Origin: Corynebacterium atypicum
Lineage (GTDB): Bacteria; Actinomycetota; Actinomycetes; Mycobacteriales; Mycobacteriaceae
Assembly: GCF_000732945.1 (NCBI RefSeq)
Contig: NZ_CP008944.1
Coordinates: 1,148,553 to 1,212,552, forward strand
Reading direction: 5' to 3'
DNA: 64,000 nt
The notes beneath the pieces are model-generated. The model was not told the DNA's origin. It searched no databases and was given only the letters and a program-made list of their open reading frames with translations. The position numbers were made by a program, and so were the translations under genes. This document shows, piece by piece, positions 49,786 through 57,633 of the stretch (the stretch's first letter is position 1; every line of letters begins with the position of its first letter).

Positions 49786-50382
49786 TTAATCTTTGCCCTC
49801 ATTATCGCCCTCGTCGTCATCGCCGCGCAACCCGGTGAGGTCTTCCTCGCTCACCCCAAGCTCGCGCATCATCGCGGCGAAGTCCGCGTCCGCCTGGGCG
49901 TCCCCGCTCGCCGAGTCGCTCTCAGCAGCATCCTCCGCGGCGGGCGGCTCAAAGCTGGTGTGAAAATACTCCTCTGTGACTGCCTCTGGGACAAACACCG
50001 CGTACTGGTCCAGCACTTCGCTGTCGACGCTGATCGGCAGCTCCATCACCTGCGCGAGGGTCAGCGCATCGCTGGCGCGGGCATCGAGAACCCCGCCATC
50101 AGCCAGCGCGATCGCCGCCATGAACACTCCCTCGTGGCATCCGGTGACGCCTATCGACGCCACCCCGCCGGCAGATTCGCCCAGCGCATCGGCCAGCAGC
50201 TCGTGCGTGCCTGGACGACGCCCCTTCAGCCCCGACGCGTACGCGCCGAGCTGGGCGGCAGCCACCGGAGAGACCCAGATCGGCAGTAGCCGGCCTTGGT
50301 TTTGCTCGCGCAAAACAGCGCAGTAAAACCTCTCCGGGCCGAGCTCGTAAACCCCTTCAAAACTTACAGCCTGTAACGCCAT
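49786..50382 (-). CDS. DUF151 bifunctional nuclease-like protein
   Basis: A 198-aa protein of the DUF151 family, whose plant and bacterial members have nuclease activity on DNA and RNA. Conserved parts are LPIWVSPVAAAQL (about 33-45), the LADALGE/VASIGVTGCHEGVF block and ARASDALTLA. An acidic, disordered tail of about 60 residues follows the domain (EDAAESDSASGD; GDDDEGDNEG). It begins 6 nt after the ftsR stop, so the two are cotranscribed and probably coupled. In Corynebacterium and Mycobacterium this family sits between two MerR genes; its cellular function is not established. Confidence 0.9.
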   Translation of the reverse strand: MALQAVSFEGVYELGPERFYCAVLREQNQGRLLPIWVSPVAAAQLGAYASGLKGRRPGTHELLADALGESAGGVASIGVTGCHEGVFMAAIALADGGVLDARASDALTLAQVMELPISVDSEVLDQYAVFVPEAVTEEYFHTSFEPPAAEDAAESDSASGDAQADADFAAMMRELGVSEEDLTGLRGDDDEGDNEGKD

Positions 50383-50388
50383 CGGGTG

Positions 50389-51126
50389 TTAGAGCTCCTC
50401 GCGCAGCGCCGCCTTGATCACTGCTGCGTTCAGCGAGACCACCAGAGCGCTCATCTGCTGGGCCATTTCCTCGGCTCGCTGCTTAGCGCCCACGGACCGA
50501 GACTGGGCGACGGGGCCGGCCGCACGCATGATCAGATCAGCCTGACGGCGCGCCTGGTGCCCCACCGAGGTCAGGTGGCGGATGTCGATGCCGAACCCAC
50601 GCAGCACGTCGGCGGTGCTCGCGATCGCCACGTCATCAGCGGTAAAGAATCCGGACTTATCCGGCCGGATCATCCGCGCCTCCACAAGCTTGGCCACCGT
50701 CTCTGCAGAGACGCCTGCGCGCTCAGCGACGTCGCTATCCGTCAGCCTGGTCGCCACCGGCGCGCGGAAGGTCTCCGGCGCGACAATCGTCGCCGTTTCC
50801 CCGGCCGTCAAGATCGCGGTCACTTGGCCGGAGTCCATGGCTTCAAGCTGCTCGCGGATCACTTTCAGCGGCAGATAGTTGTCCCGCTGCGTGACCAAGA
50901 TGTAGCGCAGGCGGTCAACATCCTCGGGCGTAAAGCGCCGGTAACCTGAGGCTGTGCGCTGCGGGGTCACCAACCCCTCGGACTCCAAGAACCGGATCTT
51001 GGACACGGTCACATCGGGAAACTCCTGGCGCAGCTTTTCCAGGACGACGCCGATAGACATCGTCTTGGACTTCGCTGCACCGGCTTTCTTGCGACGGACG
51101 ACGGCGGATTGGGGTACTGCACTCAC
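50389..51126 (-). CDS. ftsR: FtsR-like MerR-family regulator
   Basis: A 245-aa MerR regulator whose C. glutamicum counterpart FtsR activates ftsZ and so links growth and cell division. A basic leader (VRRKKAGAAKSKTMSIG) precedes the DNA-binding domain (VTVSKIRFLESEGLVTPQRTA, SGYRRFTPEDVDRLRYILVT), followed by a second HTH-like segment (LTDSDVAERAGVSAETV) and a long dimer region. The start is the GTG at 51126. The position between odhI and DUF151 on the same strand matches the conserved order and supports the name. Confidence 0.9.
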   Translation of the reverse strand: MSAVPQSAVVRRKKAGAAKSKTMSIGVVLEKLRQEFPDVTVSKIRFLESEGLVTPQRTASGYRRFTPEDVDRLRYILVTQRDNYLPLKVIREQLEAMDSGQVTAILTAGETATIVAPETFRAPVATRLTDSDVAERAGVSAETVAKLVEARMIRPDKSGFFTADDVAIASTADVLRGFGIDIRHLTSVGHQARRQADLIMRAAGPVAQSRSVGAKQRAEEMAQQMSALVVSLNAAVIKAALREEL

Positions 51127-51473
51127 TGGTGGGCCTTGATTCTAAAAGCTCTAATGGATCGAAAAAATTCTTCTACTAACTACACAACCGGCGGCCAGCG
51201 CTCCTGAACGCCCACACCACCGAACCGTCAAACTTCTTCCAGCAACGGGCTCGGAAACCATCGGGGCACCACGGCCGAGACAGTCGCCCAACGCAGGCAG
51301 CCACCCAAGTACGAGCACAAGCCCGACAGGAACCGGGCCGGAAACAGGCACAAACCTGGCAACACCCCGCCCAGTACATCGGGGAGGCCACCGGCGTGCC
51401 CCAAGGTCAGCAGGCCTGCCCTGCTCCCGGGCGCCAGACCAGGCCTCGAGGGCCGCCTTACGCCCGCGGGAAG
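51127..51473. other. Gap between odhI and ftsR, no gene
   Basis: About 350 nt without a convincing gene. Near ftsR there is an AT-rich stretch with a TAGAAT -10-like element on the minus strand about 12 nt before the GTG. The rest is GC-rich with short repeats of AGGCCT and no recognisable element. Confidence 0.4.
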
Positions 51474-51911
51474 CTAGTTCAACGAGGAGATAAACACCAA
51501 CCGGAACTTGCCGATCTGAATCTCATCACCGGCGGCGAGCACCTGCGAGTTGCGCGGCTCCCGGTTGACGTAGGTGCCGTTCAGGCTTCCCACATCGACG
51601 ACCTCAAAGCCCTCTTCGGTGCGGCGGAACTCCGCGTGGCGGCGCGACACGGTCACGTCGTCGAGGAAAATGTCGCTTTCCGGGTGGCGCCCGGCGGTGG
51701 TCGTGTCCTGATCCAGCAGGAAGCGCGCACCCGCGTTGGGGCCGCGCTTCACCACCAGCAGACCAGCGCCCTGCGGCAGGTTCTCCCCGCCTTCAGGGCT
51801 AGGAGCCGAGCCGGCACCGGACTCCATTTCCTTGAGCAGATCCGCCCGAAAGACTGAGGTGGTCTCGACCTGCTGCTCTGGGTAGTCCGATTGACCGGAA
51901 GTCGCGCTCAT
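51474..51911 (-). CDS. odhI: OdhI: FHA-domain inhibitor of 2-oxoglutarate dehydrogenase
   Basis: OdhI, when not phosphorylated, binds and inhibits the E1 subunit OdhA of 2-oxoglutarate dehydrogenase, steering carbon to glutamate; PknG and other Ser/Thr kinases phosphorylate it and relieve inhibition. The 145-aa protein has the phospho-site VETTSVFRADLLKEMES with Thr17 and Thr18, then a full FHA domain: GRHPESDIFLDDVTVSRRHAEF and SLNGTYVNREP. It closely resembles the C. glutamicum protein by memory. The start is ATG 51911 rather than the upstream in-frame ATG. The phospho-threonine-binding residues R, S and N of the FHA core are present. It stands just downstream of secA2. Confidence 0.97.
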   Translation of the reverse strand: MSATSGQSDYPEQQVETTSVFRADLLKEMESGAGSAPSPEGGENLPQGAGLLVVKRGPNAGARFLLDQDTTTAGRHPESDIFLDDVTVSRRHAEFRRTEEGFEVVDVGSLNGTYVNREPRNSQVLAAGDEIQIGKFRLVFISSLN

Positions 51912-52085
51912 AACCTTTACCTCCACATCGACGTTAAATGTGCACTGCCTATCATCATAGCGACCCCGGGCGGCGCTGGAGAGTCAGTGGGGCCCGTCAC
52001 TGTAAGCCGTGAGAAACCGGATGGACCGAATGCCTGGGAAGACAGAACTCGCACAGATTCCGCCCACCGGCCTTATGGTTTCTGC

Positions 52086-54548
52086 TCAGCGGAAAATATT
52101 GCCTATCCCAGAAATAACCGAGTTTCCCGAGCTGAGCGGGTTGTCAGAAACCATATACGTCCACGTCGCCGAAGGCCGCACCAGGCCGACATCCTCCAGG
52201 TGCGCACCTTCGGCGTCGATCGTCACCGTCTCGAAGGTCTCTACGGCCTTATCCACACCGCGCTGGGCGAGCTCCTTAAACTCGCGCACCGCAATGCGGT
52301 GGAACTCGTCCAGCGGAGTCTCGCGAGCGATGGCGCACAGGTGAATCGACTCGCGCACGTCATCCATCAGCGCCAGATGCTCGGACCACTGCTCGTCTAA
52401 GTGATACAGCATGATCTGCCGGGCGCTCGCTACCAGCACCTCCCGGGGTAGCCCACCGGGCACGCTTGCCGACGTCGCGCCAGCTCCCCCGCCGGAGCCA
52501 CTAGGAGCGCCTGGCTCCGGCGAGCCGCCTGCGAGCTCCGCGGCGCGCGCGGGCGCGCGCTCGGAGAGCTCCTGCCAGGCCTGATCCGTATCCAAGAGGC
52601 GGGCCCGGCGGGCGTCGATGATCTCGCGCTGCTTAGCCAGCAACTGGTTGTACTTCCAGGTCTGGGCGTGAATCTCCAACAGCTGCCCCTCGGTGACCCG
52701 CTGGCAATGCTCGATGAAGTCAGCGACCCGCTTATCTTCTATCCGGCCCTCGGCGTCGGGATGCGCAACGATCTTCTCCCCGGCACCGCCGGCGGTGACC
52801 ACCGCGTCGTCAAGCGCCACAAAGAACAAACTCAACCCCGGGTCGCCCTGCCTGCCCGCCCGCCCGCGCAGCTGATTGTCCAACCGCGCGGTCTTATGCC
52901 TGCTCGTACCCAACACGGCCAGGCCGCCGAGCGCGACCACGCGGTCATGCTCCGCCTCGTCGGCCCCGCCCAGCTTGATGTCCGTGCCGCGGCCGGCCAT
53001 CTGCGTCGACACCGTCACCCGGCCCACGTCGCCGGCCTGGGCGATCACCTCGGCTTCCTCCGCGTCGTTCTTCGCGTTGAGCACGTTGACCTCGATGCCG
53101 CGCTCGCGCAACACCTCGGCCAGCTGCTCGGACTCCGCGACGTCATGAGTGCCCACCAAAACCGGGCGGCCCTCGCTGTGCAACAGCTCAATCTCGTTGA
53201 CGATCGCCCGATTCTTCTCCGCCGCGGTGGCGTAGATCCGGTCCGCCTCGTCGAACCGCGCCAGCTCCTCGTTGCGCTCGATCACGGAAACCCGGAGATC
53301 ATAAAACTGCCGCAACTGGTCGGTAGCCTCCACCGCGGTGCCCGTCATTCCGCACACTGTGGGATAACGGCCCATCAGCGCCTGCACCGTCATCGTGTCG
53401 AGGATCTTGCCGCCCTCAGTGACGTCGAGGCCCTCCTTGGCCTCCACCGCCGCCTGGATGCCGTCCGGCCACCGCTGCAGGTCGGCCACCCGGCCGCGCG
53501 AGGCATCGACCAAGCGGATCTTGCCGTCGCGCACGATGTAATCAACATCACGGTGCAGCAGCGCGCGGGCGTGCAGCGCCAAGTTCACCTGCACCAGCGT
53601 GGAGCCAACGTGGGCGTCATCGTAAAGGTTCTCAATGCCAAGAGCGCGCTCCACCCGGCCGGCGCCCTTATCCGTCAAAAACGCGTTGCGGCCCTCGGCA
53701 TCCACTGTGAAGTCTTCGCCCTCGGCCAGCGTGCGCACCACCTGAGTGATCCTCCCGGCCGGCGCCGAACCGGGCACCGCACCCGCGAGAACCAGCGGCA
53801 CCAGGGCCTCATCCACCAACACCGAATCCGCTTCGTCGACGAGCGCCACATCCGCCGCCGCCTGCAGCTGCTCCGACCGGTCCAACACCTGCTTATCGCG
53901 CAACACGTCGAAGCCGATCTCCGTCACGGGCCCGTAGACCACGTCGCAGGCATACGCGGCGCGGCGCTCCCCCGCCCGCAGATGCTCCCCGATCGCGCCG
54001 ACCGACAAGCCAAAGAACTCCACCAACGGGCGCATCCACTTGGCATCCCGGCCCGCCAGATAGTCGTTGACCGTGATCACGTGCACGCGCTGGCCTGTCA
54101 ACGCGAAACCCGTCGCGGCCATCGCACCAACGAGCGTTTTACCCTCGCCAGTGGCCATCTGGATGACGTCGCCGCGCACCAGCCGCAACACCGCCTGCAG
54201 CTGCACGTCAAAGGGCTTGAGCCCCACTGTGCGCTCGGCCGCGATCGCCAGTGCCGCCAGGAACGTCGCTTCGTCGGCAACCTCAACCTTGCCCGGCCGT
54301 TTACCAGGCTGCTTAGCGGTGCCCGTGCTGGTTCGCGCGCCCGCCTCAGCGCTCGCATCTTTGCCCGCGTACTTGGTGCGGTGGGCCGGTTTCAGCGAGT
54401 TGCGGGCGGCCGCAGCGATGTCGGCGTCGCCCAAACTGGTGAGCTCCCGAGCCCGCTCGGCGGCGCGCTGCACCATCGCGATACTGCGTTTCTGGTCGCG
54501 GACGGTGCCAGAGCCCATCGCTCGCCAGAACCAGTCGAATGCTCCCAC
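52086..54548 (-). CDS. secA2: SecA2: accessory preprotein translocase ATPase
   Basis: An 820-aa SecA paralogue, used in actinobacteria for export of a subset of proteins. Walker A is MATGEGKTLVGAM (about residues 129-141), Walker B/DEAD is LVDEADSVLVDEAL, and the conserved TVNDYLAGRDAKWM, GRYPTVCGMTGTA and STQMAGRGTDIKLGG blocks are intact. It is shorter than SecA1 and lacks the C-terminal zinc-binding region, as expected of SecA2. The chosen start is GTG 54548 (GAFDWFWRAMG), with AAAGGCGG upstream; the frame extends to 54656 without family similarity. An Ala/Lys/Gly-rich linker lies at about 70-95. No disruption is seen. Confidence 0.95.
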   Translation of the reverse strand: MGAFDWFWRAMGSGTVRDQKRSIAMVQRAAERARELTSLGDADIAAAARNSLKPAHRTKYAGKDASAEAGARTSTGTAKQPGKRPGKVEVADEATFLAALAIAAERTVGLKPFDVQLQAVLRLVRGDVIQMATGEGKTLVGAMAATGFALTGQRVHVITVNDYLAGRDAKWMRPLVEFFGLSVGAIGEHLRAGERRAAYACDVVYGPVTEIGFDVLRDKQVLDRSEQLQAAADVALVDEADSVLVDEALVPLVLAGAVPGSAPAGRITQVVRTLAEGEDFTVDAEGRNAFLTDKGAGRVERALGIENLYDDAHVGSTLVQVNLALHARALLHRDVDYIVRDGKIRLVDASRGRVADLQRWPDGIQAAVEAKEGLDVTEGGKILDTMTVQALMGRYPTVCGMTGTAVEATDQLRQFYDLRVSVIERNEELARFDEADRIYATAAEKNRAIVNEIELLHSEGRPVLVGTHDVAESEQLAEVLRERGIEVNVLNAKNDAEEAEVIAQAGDVGRVTVSTQMAGRGTDIKLGGADEAEHDRVVALGGLAVLGTSRHKTARLDNQLRGRAGRQGDPGLSLFFVALDDAVVTAGGAGEKIVAHPDAEGRIEDKRVADFIEHCQRVTEGQLLEIHAQTWKYNQLLAKQREIIDARRARLLDTDQAWQELSERAPARAAELAGGSPEPGAPSGSGGGAGATSASVPGGLPREVLVASARQIMLYHLDEQWSEHLALMDDVRESIHLCAIARETPLDEFHRIAVREFKELAQRGVDKAVETFETVTIDAEGAHLEDVGLVRPSATWTYMVSDNPLSSGNSVISGIGNIFR

Positions 54549-55008
54549 GGTGCGGTGCCGCCTTTCTGCAGGATGTTGGGTTAATGTGCGGGTCGGAGTT
54601 CCGGTTGCTCGAGTTTCCGGCCGCTTAGGTTTCCACTCGACCGAGTTTCCGGCCACCCAGGTCGCCGGCCACCCAGGTTTCCGGATACATGGGTTAGAGC
54701 CTAGTGCGCCACGTGCCCGATGGTTTCTTCCGCGGGGTACCGCTGGCGGTTTGCGGCGGCGAGACCGTAGTGATTCGGCTTTCTAGGCCCCTCATTGGCT
54801 ACCTCCCGCCGCCGTCTCACCGGCCCAGCGGCCAGCGCCCAGCTTGAACCGCCGGCCCACCGAACCACCCGGCCAACCCGGCCCAGCACCCCGCCCGGAC
54901 CGCCGCACCGCTGCACGCTTTCCGGAACCAGCGTTTATCCTACGGTTTTTCGGTTTGCCGATTCTCGGGGTATCCTTTCTGATGTTGCCCAGCAAGCTAG
55001 GGCAGCGG
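54549..55008. other. Gap between secA2 and tRNA-Pro, short repeats, no gene
   Basis: At about 54605-54685 the motif GTTTCCGG and CGGCCACCCAGG recurs four or five times at irregular spacing of 15-30 bp. The rest is GC-rich and without a coding signal. Promoter elements for the divergent secA2 and tRNA genes should lie here, but I cannot identify them with confidence. Confidence 0.4.
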
Positions 55009-55085
55009 CGGACTGTGGCGCAGTTTGGTAGCGCACTACACTGGGGGTGTAGGGGTCGCAGGTTCAAATCCTGTCAGTCCGACCA
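55009..55085 (+). tRNA. tRNA-Pro (anticodon GGG), CCA encoded
   Basis: The cloverleaf is complete: acceptor arm CGGACTG/CAGTCCG, D-arm GCGC..GCGC with AGTTTGGTA loop, anticodon stem CTACA/TGTAG with loop CTGGGGG (anticodon GGG, proline), T-arm with GGTTCAAATCC, and encoded CCA at 55083-55085. No integrase or attachment-site duplication is seen beside it. Confidence 0.97.
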
Positions 55086-55220
55086 ATTCTTGCGGTTGAG
55101 GTTTATCACTCGGTATTCCTCAACCGCATTTTTTGCGCCCGCTTCCCGGCGCGGCCCTCCCGCTCGGCCCCCGGCTCGGCCCTCGGCGCGGCCCTCCCGC
55201 TCGGCCCTGGTGCCGCTGCG

Positions 55221-55310
55221 GTGTCACACAGGTCGACACCGTTGCGGCGCTGCGCGCAAAACCCCAGGACACATTCCCGACGCCGCCCACCGCGTCGACC
55301 TCTGTGACAC
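55221..55310. repeat. 90-bp palindrome-ended element, copy B
   Basis: Begins GTGTCACACAGGTCGAC and ends GTCGACCTCTGTGACAC, inverted repeats of 17 bp with one mismatch. It differs from copy C (56473-56562) at a single base over 90 bp. Copies B and C are in the same orientation on either side of one gene. Confidence 0.92.
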
Positions 55311-55382
55311 CCCGGCCCCTGCCACACGACTCGCCGGGCCAAAACGCTGCGCGCGGCCTCACTTTCTGCTGAAGTTGATGCC

Positions 55383-56261
55383 ATGAGCAATCGGGGGTTC
55401 ACAGAAGGCATCATCTTTACCAAGGGATTCGATACAACAAGTAGGAAGACCATCTCCAGACACACCGCGCGAGGCAAGCTGGTAAAACTCGCGCCGCAGG
55501 CCTACATTCCTGCCACAGCCTGGTACTCCGCCACAGCGCTGCAGAAGCTCAGCATTCGCGCCGCGGCCCACCAACTGACCACCCCCGGCAGCGTCATCAC
55601 TGGAGCGGCAGCGGCTCAGCTCCACGGGATTACGGTCGATCACCTGGTTGATCACACCCGTATTGACATCGCGGTAGACCAGAAAAGTAGACGCAAGCCA
55701 CGCCACGGCGTCGTGTTCCACCGCCTGACGCACCATCTACTCACCACCAGCCGCCTCCACCAAGTACACAACGCGACAGTGCGCGTCGCAGATCCGGCGC
55801 CGGCAGTCGTAGACATCGCCAGGTTCCACGGCACGGTTCCCGGACTAGTCGCAACCGAGCATGCCTGGCATAACCGTAAGGTGACGCAGACAGGTTTGCT
55901 GGCCGCGGCGTCGGAAATTGGGCGTTGCGCTGGGAGCCGGCGCGCACGCCACACCGTCGATTTTGCGGGACCCTGGAGCGAGTCGCCGCGGGAAAGCGAG
56001 CTCAAGCTGCGGCTACATCGGGAGGGTTTTCCGCCGCCGGTACAGCAAGCTCGAATCTTCGATAGTCTGGGCGGATTCGTTGCCCGGCCGGACTTTTTCT
56101 TCCCGGAGGTCGGGCTGATCATCGAGTATGAAGGCGCCCAGAAAACCGAAGGACCCCTCGCCGGGCTCACAGCCGTGCGCGAACTTGAGCGCGTGCGCGC
56201 CTTTGACAATCTTGGGCTGGTGGTGCGGCATGTGGACGCGATAGATTTTCGCAGCCAATAG
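55383..56261 (+). CDS. AbiEi-like/DUF559 (VSR-fold) protein between two repeat elements
   Basis: A 292-aa protein of a type frequent in Corynebacterium. The N-terminal half resembles AbiEi antitoxin-like winged-helix domains (GKLVKLAPQAYIPA, SVITGAAAAQLHGI). The C-terminal ~95 residues look like a DUF559/VSR PD-(D/E)xK nuclease: ESELKLRLHREGFP, RPDFFFPEVGLIIEYEG (with D, E and E), LERVRAFDNLGL. No AbiEii toxin gene is adjacent. The gene is flanked by 90-bp elements B and C, one base apart, and sits next to tRNA-Pro, a possible mobile cassette. A weak ribosome site and ATG 55383 give the start. Function in defence or toxin control is inferred from family only. Confidence 0.8.
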   Translation: MSNRGFTEGIIFTKGFDTTSRKTISRHTARGKLVKLAPQAYIPATAWYSATALQKLSIRAAAHQLTTPGSVITGAAAAQLHGITVDHLVDHTRIDIAVDQKSRRKPRHGVVFHRLTHHLLTTSRLHQVHNATVRVADPAPAVVDIARFHGTVPGLVATEHAWHNRKVTQTGLLAAASEIGRCAGSRRARHTVDFAGPWSESPRESELKLRLHREGFPPPVQQARIFDSLGGFVARPDFFFPEVGLIIEYEGAQKTEGPLAGLTAVRELERVRAFDNLGLVVRHVDAIDFRSQ

Positions 56262-56472
56262 ACTTTCTACGAGCTCGCCGGCTTGTACCGCGCGCTCAGC
56301 TTTCGGCGCGTGCCCGTGCCCCGGACGCTGTAGCAGCCCCCGCCCACCAAGCGGCAGTGGGATTCCGGAGCCCATTACCTAGCTCAGTAGCAGCGCCCCA
56401 GCGGTTCCAGGTACGTGTACGCAGGCGGGCCATGCCCCAGTACAGGGCAAGCAGCACAGACGGCGGGCGCGG

Positions 56473-56562
56473 GTGTCACACAAGTCGACACCGTTGCGGC
56501 GCTGCGCGCAAAACCCCAGGACACATTCCCGACGCCGCCCACCGCGTCGACCTCTGTGACAC
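56473..56562. repeat. 90-bp palindrome-ended element, copy C
   Basis: GTGTCACACAAGTCGAC to GTCGACCTCTGTGACAC, identical to copy B at 89 of 90 positions. It lies in the 452-nt stretch between the AbiEi-like gene and the sulfurtransferase gene; no gene is seen in the rest of that stretch. Confidence 0.92.
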
Positions 56563-56701
56563 CCCGGGCGGCAGCGTGCGGGTGAGCGCAGGGCAAGCAG
56601 CACAGGCGGGTGGAAAGCCAAGCGCGAGGCAGACGGCGCCAAAAACCGCCCCCACACGACACCAGCGCCCGCCCCTGCCGCGCGGCCTTATCAAGCAGAC
56701 G

Positions 56702-56707
56702 TAAACT
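56702..56707 (+). promoter_or_regulatory. -10 element of the sulfurtransferase gene, leaderless
   Basis: TAAACT ends 6 nt before the ATG at 56714, and no Shine-Dalgarno sequence is present, so transcription probably begins at or near the start codon. Confidence 0.45.
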
Positions 56708-56713
56708 AATTGC

Positions 56714-57574
56714 ATGTCAGAAATCTATTCACTTTTACAATCAAACCCTATCGTGAGCGCCGAGTGGCTCAACGGGCACCTCAACGACGTCGTCATCATC
56801 GACGCCACCACTTCCACCTGCGGCAACGGCACCGGCCGCTCCGTGTATGAGGCCGGACACATCCCCGGCGCCGTGCACGCGGACCTGGCTGGCGCCTTCT
56901 CGGACCAAAAGTCAGAGTTCCCGTTTACACCGGTATCCTCAGCGGATTTTGCCACGCTGGCCAGCACGCTGGGCATCGGCAACGATTGCCCCGTCGTAGT
57001 CTACGACGACGGCAGCATGATGTGGGCCACCCGCTTCTGGTGGAACCTCCGCTTAGAGGGCCACACGTCGGTGGCAGTGCTCGACGGCGGCATGGCCGGC
57101 TGGCGCGACGCGCACTACCTCATCGCCACCGGCATGGAGACCCGTTACTCCACCAGCTTTACCGCCGAGCGCAACGACGCCCTTATCGCCTCCACAGAGC
57201 AAGTCGCCGAGGCATCACGTGCAGGCTCAGCACTAATTATCGACGCCCGTCCCGCCACCACGTACAGCGGCGTACCCAGCCCCAAGGGCAGCGCCCGGGT
57301 CGGCCACATTCCGGGCGCGGTGAACCTGCCGGTTCCTGAGGTTCTGGGCGCAGACGGGCACATCGATACCCAGGCGGCCAAGGAGAAGATCGAGGCAATT
57401 GGGGCCCTCGAGACCGACCTTCCGGTTATCACCTACTGCGAGGGTGTCGTCGCGGCCTCGCTGGCCGCACTCCTGTTGGCCAGCTTGGGCCGGTTCGACG
57501 CCGCGGTCTACGACGGCTCGATGATCGCCTGGCGCGCCGACGAGTCGCTGCCCATGTCCCGCGGTGAGGCCTAA
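56714..57574 (+). CDS. sseA: Rhodanese-type sulfurtransferase (thiosulfate or 3-mercaptopyruvate)
   Basis: A 286-aa tandem rhodanese protein. The N-terminal domain is inactive as usual (VVIIDATTSTCGNG, AGHIPGAVHADL), and the C-terminal domain has IIDARPATTYSG, RVGHIPGAVNLP and the active loop CEGVVA with the catalytic Cys that carries the persulfide. It would transfer sulfur from thiosulfate or 3-mercaptopyruvate to an acceptor such as cyanide; the loop does not decide which donor. Length and order fit the family. The ATG start at 56714 follows a leaderless promoter. It is convergent with the ABC exporter genes. Confidence 0.93.
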   Translation: MSEIYSLLQSNPIVSAEWLNGHLNDVVIIDATTSTCGNGTGRSVYEAGHIPGAVHADLAGAFSDQKSEFPFTPVSSADFATLASTLGIGNDCPVVVYDDGSMMWATRFWWNLRLEGHTSVAVLDGGMAGWRDAHYLIATGMETRYSTSFTAERNDALIASTEQVAEASRAGSALIIDARPATTYSGVPSPKGSARVGHIPGAVNLPVPEVLGADGHIDTQAAKEKIEAIGALETDLPVITYCEGVVAASLAALLLASLGRFDAAVYDGSMIAWRADESLPMSRGEA

Positions 57575-57633
57575 CGAGAGCCCCCGAGCCCGCAGCACAG
57601 CTGACTCGAGCTCCTGACGGCACGGAAGGCTCC

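Noticed and set aside
51151..51351. Small minus-strand gene between ftsR and odhI
   Set aside because: No ribosome site, no recognisable sequence and weak codon bias.
55009..56562. Prophage or integrative element at tRNA-Pro
   Set aside because: No integrase, no phage genes and no duplicated tRNA 3' end were found; only the paired 90-bp elements remain unusual.
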